DNA from: Chromatiaceae bacterium
GTDB taxonomy: Bacteria; Pseudomonadota; Gammaproteobacteria; Chromatiales; Chromatiaceae
Length of the DNA: 34,337 nt
Direction: 5' to 3'
Assembly (NCBI GenBank): GCA_022340195.1
Contig: JAJDOL010000358.1
Coordinates: forward strand, 1 to 34,337
Each line of letters opens with the position of its first letter. Position 1 is the stretch's first letter. The notes below the pieces were generated by a model. It had not been told where the DNA came from. It saw only the letters and a list, made by a program, of their open reading frames with translations, and ran no database searches. Below, piece by piece: positions 25,090 through 33,680 of this stretch. The translations under genes were made by a program, and so were the position numbers.

Positions 25090-27255
25090 ATGGACGTCTC
25101 CCATATCCTCGACCCACTCAATGACGCACAACGGGAGGCGGTCACAGCCGAGCCCGGCAATCTGCTGATACTCGCCGGAGCGGGAAGCGGCAAAACCCGC
25201 GTCCTCGTACACCGCATCGCCTGGTTACTCCAGGTAGAACAGGCGCGGCCCTGGACCATCCTCGCCGTCACCTTCACCAATAAGGCAGCGCGGGAGATGC
25301 GCGCCCGTATCGAGGAGATCCTCCAGGGCCCGGTGATGGGGATGTGGGTCGGAACTTTTCACGGCTTGGCCCACCGTTTCCTTCGCGCCCACTGGCAGGA
25401 CGCCAGCCTGCCCCAGCAATTCCAGATCCTGGACGCGGACGATCAGTACCGCCTGATCCGCCGCACCCTCAAGGCCATGAATCTGGACGAGGCTCGCTGG
25501 CCGCCTCGTCAGTGTCAGGGCTTCATCAATAAGCAAAAGGACGAAGGTCTGCGACCCCAGCACATCGACGATGCCGGCGATTTCTACCTTGGCCGCATGC
25601 GCGAGGTTTACGCGGAGTACGAGAGCGCCTGCGAGCGAGGCGGCATGGTGGACTTCGCCGAGCTACTGCTGCGCGCCCACGAGCTGCTGCGCGAGCGCCC
25701 GGACATACTCCAACACTACCGCGAGCGCTTCGGCCACATACTGGTGGACGAGTTCCAGGATACCAATGCCATCCAGTATGCCTGGCTACGCCTGCTCGCC
25801 GGTGACAAGGACAACCTGTTCCTCGTCGGTGACGACGACCAGTCAATCTACGGCTGGCGTGGGGCCAGGGTCGAAAACATTCAGAGCTTCCAGAAGGACT
25901 ACCCGGGTACCCGGGTAGTGCGCCTGGAGCAGAACTACCGCTCCACGGGCAACATCTTGAGCGCCGCCAATGCGCTGATTGCCAACAACCCGACACGCCT
26001 CGGCAAGAACCTCTGGACCGAGGGCGGCGCCGGCGATCCCATTCGCCGCTATGCCGCCTTCAACGAGATGGACGAGGCCCGGTTCGTCGTAGAGCGACTC
26101 CGGCGATATACCCAGGACGAAGGCTACCGCCGCTCCGATTGCGCCATCCTCTACCGCACGACCGCCCAGTCCCGACTGTTCGAGGAGGCCCTGATCCAAG
26201 CGCAAATCCCCTATCGTGTTTACGGCGGGTTGCGTTTCTTCGAGCGTGCCGAGGTCAAGAACGCCCTGGCCTATCTGCGGCTGCTGGCCAATCCGGAGGA
26301 CGACACATCCGTCGAGCGCGTCGTCAATACGCCACCCCGGGGTATCGGAGCTCGGACCCTGGATTTTTTGCGCGAGCAGGCGCGCGAGGCCCGTTGCTCG
26401 CTGTGGAAGGCCGCCCAGGACGCGGTAGCCACCGAAGCGCTCTCCGCACGTGCCAGGGGGGCTCTCAGCCGATTCCTCTCTCTGATTCAGGAGCAACGAG
26501 GACGAGCCGAGACCTTGGAGCTACCGGAGCTTGCGACCCAAATCATCGAAGCCAGCGGCCTATCGGAGCACTACGAGAAATCGAAGGACGGACGGGGCGT
26601 GGACCGGATCGAAAACCTGCAGGAGCTGGTCAATGCTACCCGCCGCTTCGCCGACGAGATGGAGGACGAGGGACGTGACATCCTCGGGGCCTTCCTATCC
26701 CATGCGGCCTTGGAAGCGGGAGAGGCCCAGGCAGACCGGTTCGAGGACGGCGTGCAGCTGATGACTTTGCACAGCGCCAAGGGGCTGGAGTTCCCCATCG
26801 TCTTCATCGCGGGCGTGGAAGAGGGGCTCTTTCCCCACAGCATGTCCATGGACGACCCGGAGCGGCTGGAGGAAGAGCGGCGCCTGTGCTATGTCGGCAT
26901 GACCCGGGCCATGCATCGACTCTATCTGACCCATGCCGAGAGCCGACGCATTCACGGCAGCGAAAACTACCCCTTCCCGTCCCGCTTCCTTCGCGAGATC
27001 CCAGCGGCTCTTATCGAGGAAGTCCGCGGAAGCGGGATCTCACACGCCGGCGACGAGAGGATGGCGGCCGCGTCTTCCAGCAGCGTCACGGGTGGTTTCC
27101 AGCTCGGCCAACGCGTCTTACACCCCAAGTTTGGCGAGGGGACGATCCTCAACAGCGAGGGCAAAGGGGCGAGCGCCCGCATCCAGGTCAACTTCGAGGA
27201 CGCCGGCGCCAAGTGGCTGGTGCTGGCCTATGCGCGGCTGGAGCCAGCGGGCTGA
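25090..27255 (+). CDS. uvrD: ATP-dependent DNA helicase UvrD (helicase II)
   Basis: An SF1A 3'-5' helicase acting in nucleotide excision repair and mismatch repair. At 721 aa it matches UvrD (about 720) better than Rep. Motifs in order: LNDAQREAV Q-motif, Walker A AGAGSGKT (29-36), motif Ia VTFTNKAAREM, motif Ib GTFHGLAHR, Walker B ILVDEFQDTN, motif III GDDDQSIYGWRGA, motif IV LEQNYRS, motif V TLHSAKGLEFP and motif VI YVGMTRA. The C-terminal tail LGQRVLHPKFGEGTIL...WLVLAYARLEP is the Tudor-like RNA polymerase-binding domain. No ribosome site is obvious before the ATG. Confidence 0.97.
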   Translation: MDVSHILDPLNDAQREAVTAEPGNLLILAGAGSGKTRVLVHRIAWLLQVEQARPWTILAVTFTNKAAREMRARIEEILQGPVMGMWVGTFHGLAHRFLRAHWQDASLPQQFQILDADDQYRLIRRTLKAMNLDEARWPPRQCQGFINKQKDEGLRPQHIDDAGDFYLGRMREVYAEYESACERGGMVDFAELLLRAHELLRERPDILQHYRERFGHILVDEFQDTNAIQYAWLRLLAGDKDNLFLVGDDDQSIYGWRGARVENIQSFQKDYPGTRVVRLEQNYRSTGNILSAANALIANNPTRLGKNLWTEGGAGDPIRRYAAFNEMDEARFVVERLRRYTQDEGYRRSDCAILYRTTAQSRLFEEALIQAQIPYRVYGGLRFFERAEVKNALAYLRLLANPEDDTSVERVVNTPPRGIGARTLDFLREQAREARCSLWKAAQDAVATEALSARARGALSRFLSLIQEQRGRAETLELPELATQIIEASGLSEHYEKSKDGRGVDRIENLQELVNATRRFADEMEDEGRDILGAFLSHAALEAGEAQADRFEDGVQLMTLHSAKGLEFPIVFIAGVEEGLFPHSMSMDDPERLEEERRLCYVGMTRAMHRLYLTHAESRRIHGSENYPFPSRFLREIPAALIEEVRGSGISHAGDERMAAASSSSVTGGFQLGQRVLHPKFGEGTILNSEGKGASARIQVNFEDAGAKWLVLAYARLEPAG

Positions 27256-27296
27256 GTGCAACACGGCCGTTGTCCAATGCATAAAGAGAACAATAG

Positions 27297-28379
27297 ATGC
27301 AACGTCGTGATTTTATTAAGACAATCGGAGCCGGCTCCCTGGCGTTCGGTGCCTGTGTGGCCAAGGCGCAGACCGCACAGACAGCCGAGCATACGTGGAA
27401 GATGGTCACGACTTGGCCAACGAACTTCCCGGGCCTGGGCACCGGCGCCAACAAGCTCGCGGAGCTCATTGGCGAGATGAGCGGCGGTCGCATCAAGGTC
27501 AAGGTGTACGGGGAGAATGAGCTGGTGCCCGCGTTCGAGGTTTTCGATGCCGTCGCCCAGGGGACGGCCGAGATGGGCCATTGCGCGGCCTACTACTGGA
27601 AAGGCAAAAGCGAAGCGGCCCAGTTCTTCTCCACCGTCCCCTTCGGAATGACTGCCCGGGAGATGAGTGGTTGGCTTTACCACGGGGGCGGTCTGAAGCT
27701 CTGGACCGAGCTCTACGCCCCTTTCGGTCTGGTCCCGGCTCCTGCCGGCAACACGGGCGTGCAGATGGGGGGCTGGTTCAACAAGGAGATCAAGAGCGTC
27801 GCGGACCTTTCCGGACTCAAGATGCGTATTCCGGGCCTCGGCGGCGAAGTGCTCAAACGCGCCGGCGGAACGCCGGTCAACTTGCCCGGAAGCGAGATCT
27901 TCACCGCTCTGCAATCCGGTGCCATCGACGCCACCGAATGGGTAGGGCCTTACAACGACTTGGCCTTCGGTCTCTACAAGGCGGCCAAATACTACTACTA
28001 CCCGGGCTTCCACGAGCCGGGGACGGCGCTCGAGGCTATCGTCAACATGGCCGCCTTCGAGGCCCTTTCAACGGATCTACAGTCCATCGTGCTCAACGCC
28101 TGCAAGGTCATGAATCAGGACATGCTGGCCGAATACACCGCCCGGAACCCGGTCGCGCTGCAGACTTTGCTCGAGAAGCATGCGGTGGATTTGCGTCCCT
28201 ATCCGGAAGACGTCATCGCCAAGCTGAGGCAGATCGCCGAGGAGGTAGTGTCCGAGATCGCCCAGAAGGACGAATTCTCTCACAAGGTTTTCGCCTCCTA
28301 TAAGAAGTTCCTCCAGCAGTCGCAGCAATGGAGCGGCATCTCCGAGCTCGCCTATCTGCAGGCACGCGACCTGGGTTGA
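27297..28379 (+). CDS. TRAP transporter solute-binding protein (DctP/TakP-like), Tat-exported
   Basis: A 360-aa periplasmic binding protein. The N-terminus MQRRDFIKTIGAG is a Tat signal (RRDFIK), with cleavage near AKA-QT. The mature sequence shows the DctP fold with VTTWPTNFPGLGTGANKLAE, MSGGRIKVKVYGENELVPAFEVFDAV, AEMGHCAAYYW, GNTGVQMGGWFNKEI, and SGLKMRIPGLGGEVLKRAGG (the conserved substrate-carboxylate arginine is in KMRIPG). ATEWVGPYND follows. The wording closely follows the TakP group, which binds 2-oxo acids such as pyruvate; that substrate is inference. The usual DctQ and DctM membrane subunits are not next to it, so it is an orphan here. It lies 41 bp after uvrD and overlaps the likely hemW start. 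Confidence 0.93.
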   Translation: MQRRDFIKTIGAGSLAFGACVAKAQTAQTAEHTWKMVTTWPTNFPGLGTGANKLAELIGEMSGGRIKVKVYGENELVPAFEVFDAVAQGTAEMGHCAAYYWKGKSEAAQFFSTVPFGMTAREMSGWLYHGGGLKLWTELYAPFGLVPAPAGNTGVQMGGWFNKEIKSVADLSGLKMRIPGLGGEVLKRAGGTPVNLPGSEIFTALQSGAIDATEWVGPYNDLAFGLYKAAKYYYYPGFHEPGTALEAIVNMAAFEALSTDLQSIVLNACKVMNQDMLAEYTARNPVALQTLLEKHAVDLRPYPEDVIAKLRQIAEEVVSEIAQKDEFSHKVFASYKKFLQQSQQWSGISELAYLQARDLG

Positions 28380-29563
28380 CCAAGCCGATCTTGTTCACCA
28401 CGGATGGTCTTGGGACCATCCCGCCGCTCTCACTCTACGTCCACGTTCCCTGGTGCGTGCGAAAGTGCCCCTACTGCGACTTCAACTCGCATCCCCGGCG
28501 CGGTGACATCCCGGAAGCGGCCTATGTCGATCGCCTGCTTTGTGACCTGGAGCAGGACAGGACCGCCCTCTCCATATCCCGTCCCTTGATCAGCGTTTTC
28601 ATCGGCGGGGGTACACCGAGTTTGTTCTCGGGGGACACGATTGGAAGACTCGTGCGGGGGGTGGGTGAGCTGATCGAGCTGCCTGCGGACGCGGAAATCA
28701 CCCTGGAGACAAACCCGGGGACCGCCGACGCCGAACGCTTCGCTGCCTACCGCGATGCCGGCGTCAATCGGCTATCCATCGGCGCCCAAAGCCTCTCGGG
28801 CAAACACCTGCAGCTGATTGGCCGAATCCACGGACCCGAGGAGGTCCACGCGGCGGTGGAGCTAGCGCGGCGTGCCGGCTTCCGGAACCTCAACCTCGAC
28901 CTCATGTATGGCCTGCCGGAGCAGTCGCTCGCCGAGGCACGTCGGGACCTCGAAGAAGCACTGTCACTAGCGCCGACCCATGTCTCGTATTATCAGCTCA
29001 CCTTGGAGCCCAACACTGATTTCCATCGTGCCCCGCCGACCCTCCCGGACGCGGACTTGATCGCGGACATGCATCTTCAGGGTGCGCAGATACTGGCGTC
29101 AAAGGGTTTTGAGCAATACGAGGTGTCAGCGCACGCACAGGCCGGACACCGTTGCCGTCACAACTTGAACTACTGGAAATTCGGGGATTACCTGGGCATC
29201 GGCGCCGGCGCTCACGGCAAGCTCACAGACCCGGCCCGGCACCGGATTGAGCGCCGCTGGAAGCGGCGCCACCCGGCGACCTACCTGCTTCCTCCCCAAA
29301 GATGCCGGCTCGTCAGCGGGACACGCTTGCTCTCGGATGAGGATCTCGTGCTAGAGTTCGCCATGAATGCCCTGCGGCTGGTGGAAGGCTTCGATCTGCG
29401 GTTGTTCGAGCGGCGCACCGGACTTCCCTTCGATCGGATTGCCGGTCGGATCGCGAAGATCTGCTCCGCGGGATTGCTGCTTCGCGAAGCAAACCGAGTG
29501 ATGCCAACGGAGCTTGGACGAAGATTCCTGGACGACCTGGTTGCCTGCTTCGCGCAGGACTGA
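28376..29563 (+). CDS. hemW: Radical SAM haem chaperone HemW (oxygen-independent coproporphyrinogen oxidase-like)
   Basis: A cytosolic HemN-like radical SAM protein now thought to insert haem into target proteins. The N-terminal iron-sulfur motif is CVRKCPYCDF (CxxxCxxC plus the fourth Cys-free position typical of HemW). IGGGTPSLF, the SAM-motif TLETNPGT and the GVNRLSIGAQSL segment follow. NLDLMYGLPEQ is next. The C-terminal HemN domain includes NYWKFGDYLGIGAGAHGK. The start is uncertain: TTG at 28376 overlaps the stop of the previous gene (TTGA), TTG 28391 is also possible, and ATG 28328 would overlap by 52 nt. The TTG choice gives 395 aa, near the usual length. hemE lies a few kb away on the other strand. 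Confidence 0.9.
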   Translation: MTKPILFTTDGLGTIPPLSLYVHVPWCVRKCPYCDFNSHPRRGDIPEAAYVDRLLCDLEQDRTALSISRPLISVFIGGGTPSLFSGDTIGRLVRGVGELIELPADAEITLETNPGTADAERFAAYRDAGVNRLSIGAQSLSGKHLQLIGRIHGPEEVHAAVELARRAGFRNLNLDLMYGLPEQSLAEARRDLEEALSLAPTHVSYYQLTLEPNTDFHRAPPTLPDADLIADMHLQGAQILASKGFEQYEVSAHAQAGHRCRHNLNYWKFGDYLGIGAGAHGKLTDPARHRIERRWKRRHPATYLLPPQRCRLVSGTRLLSDEDLVLEFAMNALRLVEGFDLRLFERRTGLPFDRIAGRIAKICSAGLLLREANRVMPTELGRRFLDDLVACFAQD

Positions 29564-29714
29564 GGCTTCCTTGACAGGATTTCATACGCAACGCAAGACT
29601 CCAGCTTCAATGACCAAGGGCTTTGTTCTCGAGCCGGGGCAAGGATTGAAACTCAGCTAGGATTAGATTGTGGACAGCCTTCAGAGCCCGGCTTCGAGCA
29701 GAAGGAGAACGCGA

Positions 29715-30011
29715 ATGAGCGATGCAATTCGAGGTAAGTGCTGGTGTTGCGGTCGAGCACTGACAGCGGCGGATTATGGTCGTGAGAACAATTGTCCCGC
29801 CTGCTCCAAACCCGCGCGCGCGTGCCGCAACTGCCGACACTTCGCCCCCGGGCGACCCGATGACTGTGCCGAGCCCATGGCGGAGCCGATCTCGGAGAAG
29901 GAACGCGCCAACTTTTGCGAGCTCTTCGAGCCCACGGACAAACCCGCAGGAGGCGGCGCGGAAACGCCCACCAAGGACCTCATCAGAGCAGCCGAGGACT
30001 TGTTCAAGTAA
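29715..30011 (+). CDS. Small cysteine-rich (zinc-ribbon-like) conserved hypothetical protein
   Basis: A 98-aa protein with nine cysteines: C9, C11 and C12 (CWCCG), C27/C30 (CPAC), C37/C40 (CRNC), C51 (DDC) and C68 (ANFC). The paired CxxC knuckles suggest one or two bound zinc ions. The CRNCRHFAPGRPDDC...EKERANFCELFEP block is the part I recognise from uncharacterised proteins in many bacteria. The rest (EPTDKPAGGG, then the helical DLIRAAEDLF) is a flexible tail. AAGGAG lies 8 nt before the ATG, chosen over an in-frame start at 29670. There is no signal peptide. It ends 4 bp before the methyltransferase gene, so the two are very probably one operon. Confidence 0.85.
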   Translation: MSDAIRGKCWCCGRALTAADYGRENNCPACSKPARACRNCRHFAPGRPDDCAEPMAEPISEKERANFCELFEPTDKPAGGGAETPTKDLIRAAEDLFK

Positions 30012-30015
30012 GGCC

Positions 30016-30789
30016 ATGAAACCAGGCAAGCCGGAGAGCGCTCGCAACGCCTTCTGTAGGGGAGCGATAACGGCCTTGTCGCTCCTTCTTTCCGGCCCAC
30101 TCGCCTGCTCCGGATCGCCCGATTTCAAGGCCGAACGCGATGCATTGGTCCAGGAGATCGAGCGGCAGGTGCTAGAAACGCGTTTAGAGCTCGGTACCGA
30201 CCGGCTTGCCCCCGAGGTCATAGCGGCAATTCGGTCCGTACCCCGCCATGAGTTCGTACCCCTGACCCTACGATCCGAGGCCTACGCAAACCAGCCGCTG
30301 CCGATCGGTGCAGGTCAAACCATCTCCCAGCCTTACATAGTGGCCATCATGACCCATCTTCTGGAGGTCACCCGCGGAGACAAGGTCTTCGAGCTGGGAA
30401 CGGGCTCCGGATACCAAGCGGCGGTCCTCGGCGAGATGGGAGTAGAGGTCTACTCCGTGGAAATCGTCGTCGAGCTCGCCCTTCGAGCCCGGGAAACCCT
30501 GCGGAAGCTCGGGTACCACAATGTCAGGGTGCGCGCCGGTGACGGCTACCTGGGTTGGCCGGAGGCGGCACCCTTCGACGGGATTCTCGTCACTGCCGCG
30601 GCCGACCATATACCGCAACCCCTGATCGACCAGCTCGCACCCAAAGGACGCTTGGTCATGCCCGTTGGGGGGGCCGGTTGGGTCCAACAGCTGGTGGTGA
30701 TGGAGAAAACCAAAGACGAAAGGCTGAAGCGCACAAATGTGCTGCCGGTACGATTCGTACCTGTGACAGGTCCCAGCGTAGGACACTAG
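30016..30789 (+). CDS. pcm: Protein-L-isoaspartate O-methyltransferase with an N-terminal export signal
   Basis: A 257-aa protein of the PIMT family, which methylates isoaspartyl residues in damaged proteins using SAM. The core shows SVPRHEFVP near residues 75-83, the catalytic-loop GAGQTISQPYIVA, SAM motif I VFELGTGSGYQAAVLGEMG, the motif II region YSVEIV, and GDGYLGWPEAAPFDGILVTAAA. Unlike ordinary cytosolic Pcm (about 205-220 aa), it starts with KPESARNAFCRGAITALSLLLSGPLACSGSP, a positive then hydrophobic stretch like a Sec signal or an imperfect lipobox (PLAC). Some PIMTs with predicted signals are known, but the periplasm should lack SAM, so the location is puzzling. It is coupled to the cysteine-rich gene upstream and converges on the PBP1A gene. 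Confidence 0.93.
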   Translation: MKPGKPESARNAFCRGAITALSLLLSGPLACSGSPDFKAERDALVQEIERQVLETRLELGTDRLAPEVIAAIRSVPRHEFVPLTLRSEAYANQPLPIGAGQTISQPYIVAIMTHLLEVTRGDKVFELGTGSGYQAAVLGEMGVEVYSVEIVVELALRARETLRKLGYHNVRVRAGDGYLGWPEAAPFDGILVTAAADHIPQPLIDQLAPKGRLVMPVGGAGWVQQLVVMEKTKDERLKRTNVLPVRFVPVTGPSVGH

Positions 30790-30794
30790 CGAGC

Positions 30795-33335
30795 CTAGAA
30801 CAACTCGTCGATGACGCGGGGTGCGCGCCGTTTGACGGCGGCAGCGCGTGTTCCGCTGCTGCTCCCGCCACCAGCGTAGGCCACCGGCTTCGGCCCCTGC
30901 AGCGAATCCGCATACTCCGCACGGATCCATTCCACCAAGCCACCTGATTTCGAAGGTCGTCCGCTACCCTTGGAGATACGAACCTCCACCATGCCCTCGG
31001 GCGGATTCAGGATCGCCTCGGGCTTGCTTGCGAGGGCCTTGCCCATAAAATCCACCCACATGCCGAGACCCGCCTGTCCACCGGTCTCCCCTTTGCCGAG
31101 CGGATGGAACTCGTCAAAACCCATCCAGGCGACCGTTACCAGATCCTTCTGGAAGCCGCAGAACCAGGAATCGCGCACGTCGTTGGTGGTCCCGGTCTTC
31201 CCCGCCAGATCCCCGCGCTCGAGCTTCAGAGCCCTGCGCCCAGTCCCATGCTTGATGACGTCCTGCATCATGGATGTCATCTCATAGGCCAGACCCGGGT
31301 CCAGCACTCGCTCTGCAAGGTTTTCGTCCGTTTGGCCGAGGGCAGCGGTATCCGCAGTGGACTCCTCGTAATAGGCCCAACAATTCGAGCAAGCGCGAGG
31401 CGGTTTAGCCTCGAACACCACTTCGCCGGCGCCGTTCTCGACCCGGCTGATGAAATAGGGCATCACCCGGAAACCACCATTGGCGAACAAGGCGTATGCC
31501 CCAGCCATCTGCAACGGAGAGACCTCGGCGGTACCCAAGGCCATCGACAGACCAAGCGGAAGCTCCTTCAGGTCAAAACCGAAACGCTGAATGTAGTCCC
31601 TGGCCTCGTTCAGACCTACTCGATTGAGAAGATTGATGGATGCCAGGTTGCGGGACAGGGTCAGCGCGAGGCGCATCCGTATCCGGCCCATGGTCTTGTG
31701 ATCGAAGTTTTGCGGCGTCCACATCTTTCGCCGATTGAGCCGAATTGATATGGGCTCGTCTCGAACCAGGCTCGCCGGCGTGTAGCCCTTGTTCAGTGCG
31801 GCGGCATAAACAAAGGGCTTGAAGCTGGATCCAGGCTGACGGCGTGCGTCGACCGCTCGGTTGAACTTGCTGTACTCGAAGTAGTACCCCCCCACCAAGG
31901 CGCGAACTGCCCCATCCGCCGGTGAAAGCGCCACCAGGGCTCCAGACACGGCGGGGGCTTGGGATAGAATCCAAGCGCCCTCGTCGTCTTTCCTGAGCCG
32001 AATCAGATCGCCCACGGCGACGGCGTCCGTCACCTTGCGCGGTGCCCGACCCTTGGAATTCTCATTTTTGAAGGGACGAGCCCATCTTACCTGCTCGAGC
32101 CGGAGGGCAACGCGCTTGCCATCGCCCATGTAGACCTGGGCCTCCTTGGCGTCGGCCCGAACGACGATGCCGGCGATGAGATCCGGCAAGGGGCGCGCGG
32201 AATCCAGGAGCCGGTCGAGTTGCTCGTCATCGGCACCTGCAATCTCGTGCTTGGCCTCGGCGCCATGATAACCGTGGCGCAGATCATAGGTCCGCAGGGC
32301 CTTGCGCAGCGATTCCTGGGCGGCACGTTGTAGCCAGGGCTCAATGGTGGTAGTGACCCGGTACCCTTCCCGGTAGGCGTCTTGCCCAAAACGCTCGACC
32401 ATCTCGCGGCGCACCATCTCAACGGCGTAACCGGCCTCCAGATCCACCTCTTTTCGGTGTAGTCGCGCCTGATCACTTAGCTCCGAAGCAATCCGAAACT
32501 CCTCGTCCGTGATGTAGTGGAGATCGCGCATGCGACGCAGAATGTAGTTACGGCGCTCATGGGCCCGCTCGGGATTGGACACGGGGTTATTGGCAGATGG
32601 CGCCTTGGGAATGCCGGCAAGCATGGCCATCTCGGCAATGTTCAGCTCATCGAGGGTCTTGTCATAGTAGAGGGCCGCCGCGGCCGAGATACCGTAGGCC
32701 CGATGGCCGAAGAAGATCTTGTTGAGATAGAGCTCGAGAATCTCTTCTTTCGTAAGTGTGCGCTCGATGTGCAGCGACAGAAGCAACTCGGCGAATTTTC
32801 GGCGAAAGGTCTTTTCCCTGGACAAGAAGAAGTTTCGCGCCACCTGCATCGTGATGGTGCTACCACCCTGGGAACGCTCACCGGTGCGGACGTAACTGAG
32901 CGCCGCCCGGCCTATGCCCATCAGGTCTATGCCTTCGTGCTCGAAGAAGCGCGTGTCCTCCGTGGCTAGAAACGCATCTACCAACAAGGGCGGTATCTCA
33001 CTGAAGGACACTGGACTGCGGCGCTGGACGCCGAACTCCCCCATCAGGCCGCCATCGGCGCTGTACACCCGCAGGGGCTCCTGCAGGCGCACTTCCTTGA
33101 GCACATCGGTCTTGGGGAGGTCCGTGAGGGTCACGGCTACAAAAGCGCCGGCAGCGGTCAGCCCCACCATGACCATATCCAAGGCAACGCCAAACAGTGC
33201 GGCGATGGAGCGCGCAAGCCAACCGAGGACCGAAAAGCGGGGTTTACGCGGGGCTAGGCGCGGCTCCGGCTTTATCGGCGGCTCTGGCGTCGGATCCGCG
33301 GATACGGGCAGCTCAGCTCCTGGATCTTTCTCCAC
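30795..33335 (-). CDS. mrcA: Penicillin-binding protein 1A (bifunctional transglycosylase/transpeptidase)
   Basis: Polymerises and cross-links peptidoglycan in the inner membrane and periplasm. Layout: a Pro-rich cytosolic tail, one TM helix near residues 42-70 (IAALFGVALDMVMVGLTAAGAFVAV), then the GT51 glycosyltransferase with the catalytic Glu in ATEDTRFFEHEG (about E126) and RSQGGSTITMQVARN. An OB-like insert follows. The transpeptidase shows SSFK (catalytic Ser about 503), SRN (561-563) and KTGTTND (713-715). A CSNC pair lies near 649-652. GTG at 33335 is preferred because GGAG lies 6 nt upstream; ATG at 33347 would add four residues. The 846 aa matches E. coli PBP1a. The C-terminus is basic (AAAVKRRAPRVIDELF). 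It diverges from the TetR-family gene. Confidence 0.96.
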   Translation of the reverse strand: MEKDPGAELPVSADPTPEPPIKPEPRLAPRKPRFSVLGWLARSIAALFGVALDMVMVGLTAAGAFVAVTLTDLPKTDVLKEVRLQEPLRVYSADGGLMGEFGVQRRSPVSFSEIPPLLVDAFLATEDTRFFEHEGIDLMGIGRAALSYVRTGERSQGGSTITMQVARNFFLSREKTFRRKFAELLLSLHIERTLTKEEILELYLNKIFFGHRAYGISAAAALYYDKTLDELNIAEMAMLAGIPKAPSANNPVSNPERAHERRNYILRRMRDLHYITDEEFRIASELSDQARLHRKEVDLEAGYAVEMVRREMVERFGQDAYREGYRVTTTIEPWLQRAAQESLRKALRTYDLRHGYHGAEAKHEIAGADDEQLDRLLDSARPLPDLIAGIVVRADAKEAQVYMGDGKRVALRLEQVRWARPFKNENSKGRAPRKVTDAVAVGDLIRLRKDDEGAWILSQAPAVSGALVALSPADGAVRALVGGYYFEYSKFNRAVDARRQPGSSFKPFVYAAALNKGYTPASLVRDEPISIRLNRRKMWTPQNFDHKTMGRIRMRLALTLSRNLASINLLNRVGLNEARDYIQRFGFDLKELPLGLSMALGTAEVSPLQMAGAYALFANGGFRVMPYFISRVENGAGEVVFEAKPPRACSNCWAYYEESTADTAALGQTDENLAERVLDPGLAYEMTSMMQDVIKHGTGRRALKLERGDLAGKTGTTNDVRDSWFCGFQKDLVTVAWMGFDEFHPLGKGETGGQAGLGMWVDFMGKALASKPEAILNPPEGMVEVRISKGSGRPSKSGGLVEWIRAEYADSLQGPKPVAYAGGGSSSGTRAAAVKRRAPRVIDELF

Positions 33336-33347
33336 ACAGAACTCCAT

Positions 33348-33680
33348 CCGATTGCTATTGGTAGAACATCGGGAAACTCGGCGTACGGGCAACCGTCGCA
33401 GGCCTGGCCCAGCCGTAGGGATCGTACAAGGGAAAGGCTCGTGGTTGCGAGCTGCCGCGGCTCGGCTCCCATTGCGCACACCTGCGGCCTTCCGCGAGAG
33501 ACTTACCGCCGGATTCTACACCATCACAACGCCGGGCATAAGAAGCGCAAGACGCCGGGAGTCCCAATGGTCTCCCCGCCTGCCGACGGAGATTGCCGGG
33601 CGCCCCGCCCGGGTGGGTCGCGACAGAGGCAACCTATTGTTTTACACTTACCGCTCGCAGAAACGAGTGATCGCAGGACA
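33348..33680. other. Divergent region between the PBP1A gene and the TetR-family gene
   Basis: About 330 bp that should hold both promoters. A GC-rich perfect hairpin, CCGGGCG-CCC-CGCCCGG, lies at 33596-33612, without a U-tract. The TetR-family frame stays open leftward to 33441, but that part is basic and low in motif content. Confidence 0.4.
33620..33648 (+). promoter_or_regulatory. Candidate promoter of the TetR-family gene
   Basis: GCGACA (33620-33625; 4 of 6 to TTGACA), 17 nt, then TACACT (33643-33648; 4 of 6 to TATAAT, in an AT-rich TTGTTTTACACTTA context). The start would be near 33655, about 25 nt before GTG 33681, which supports that start codon over the upstream ATG at 33567. Confidence 0.35.
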
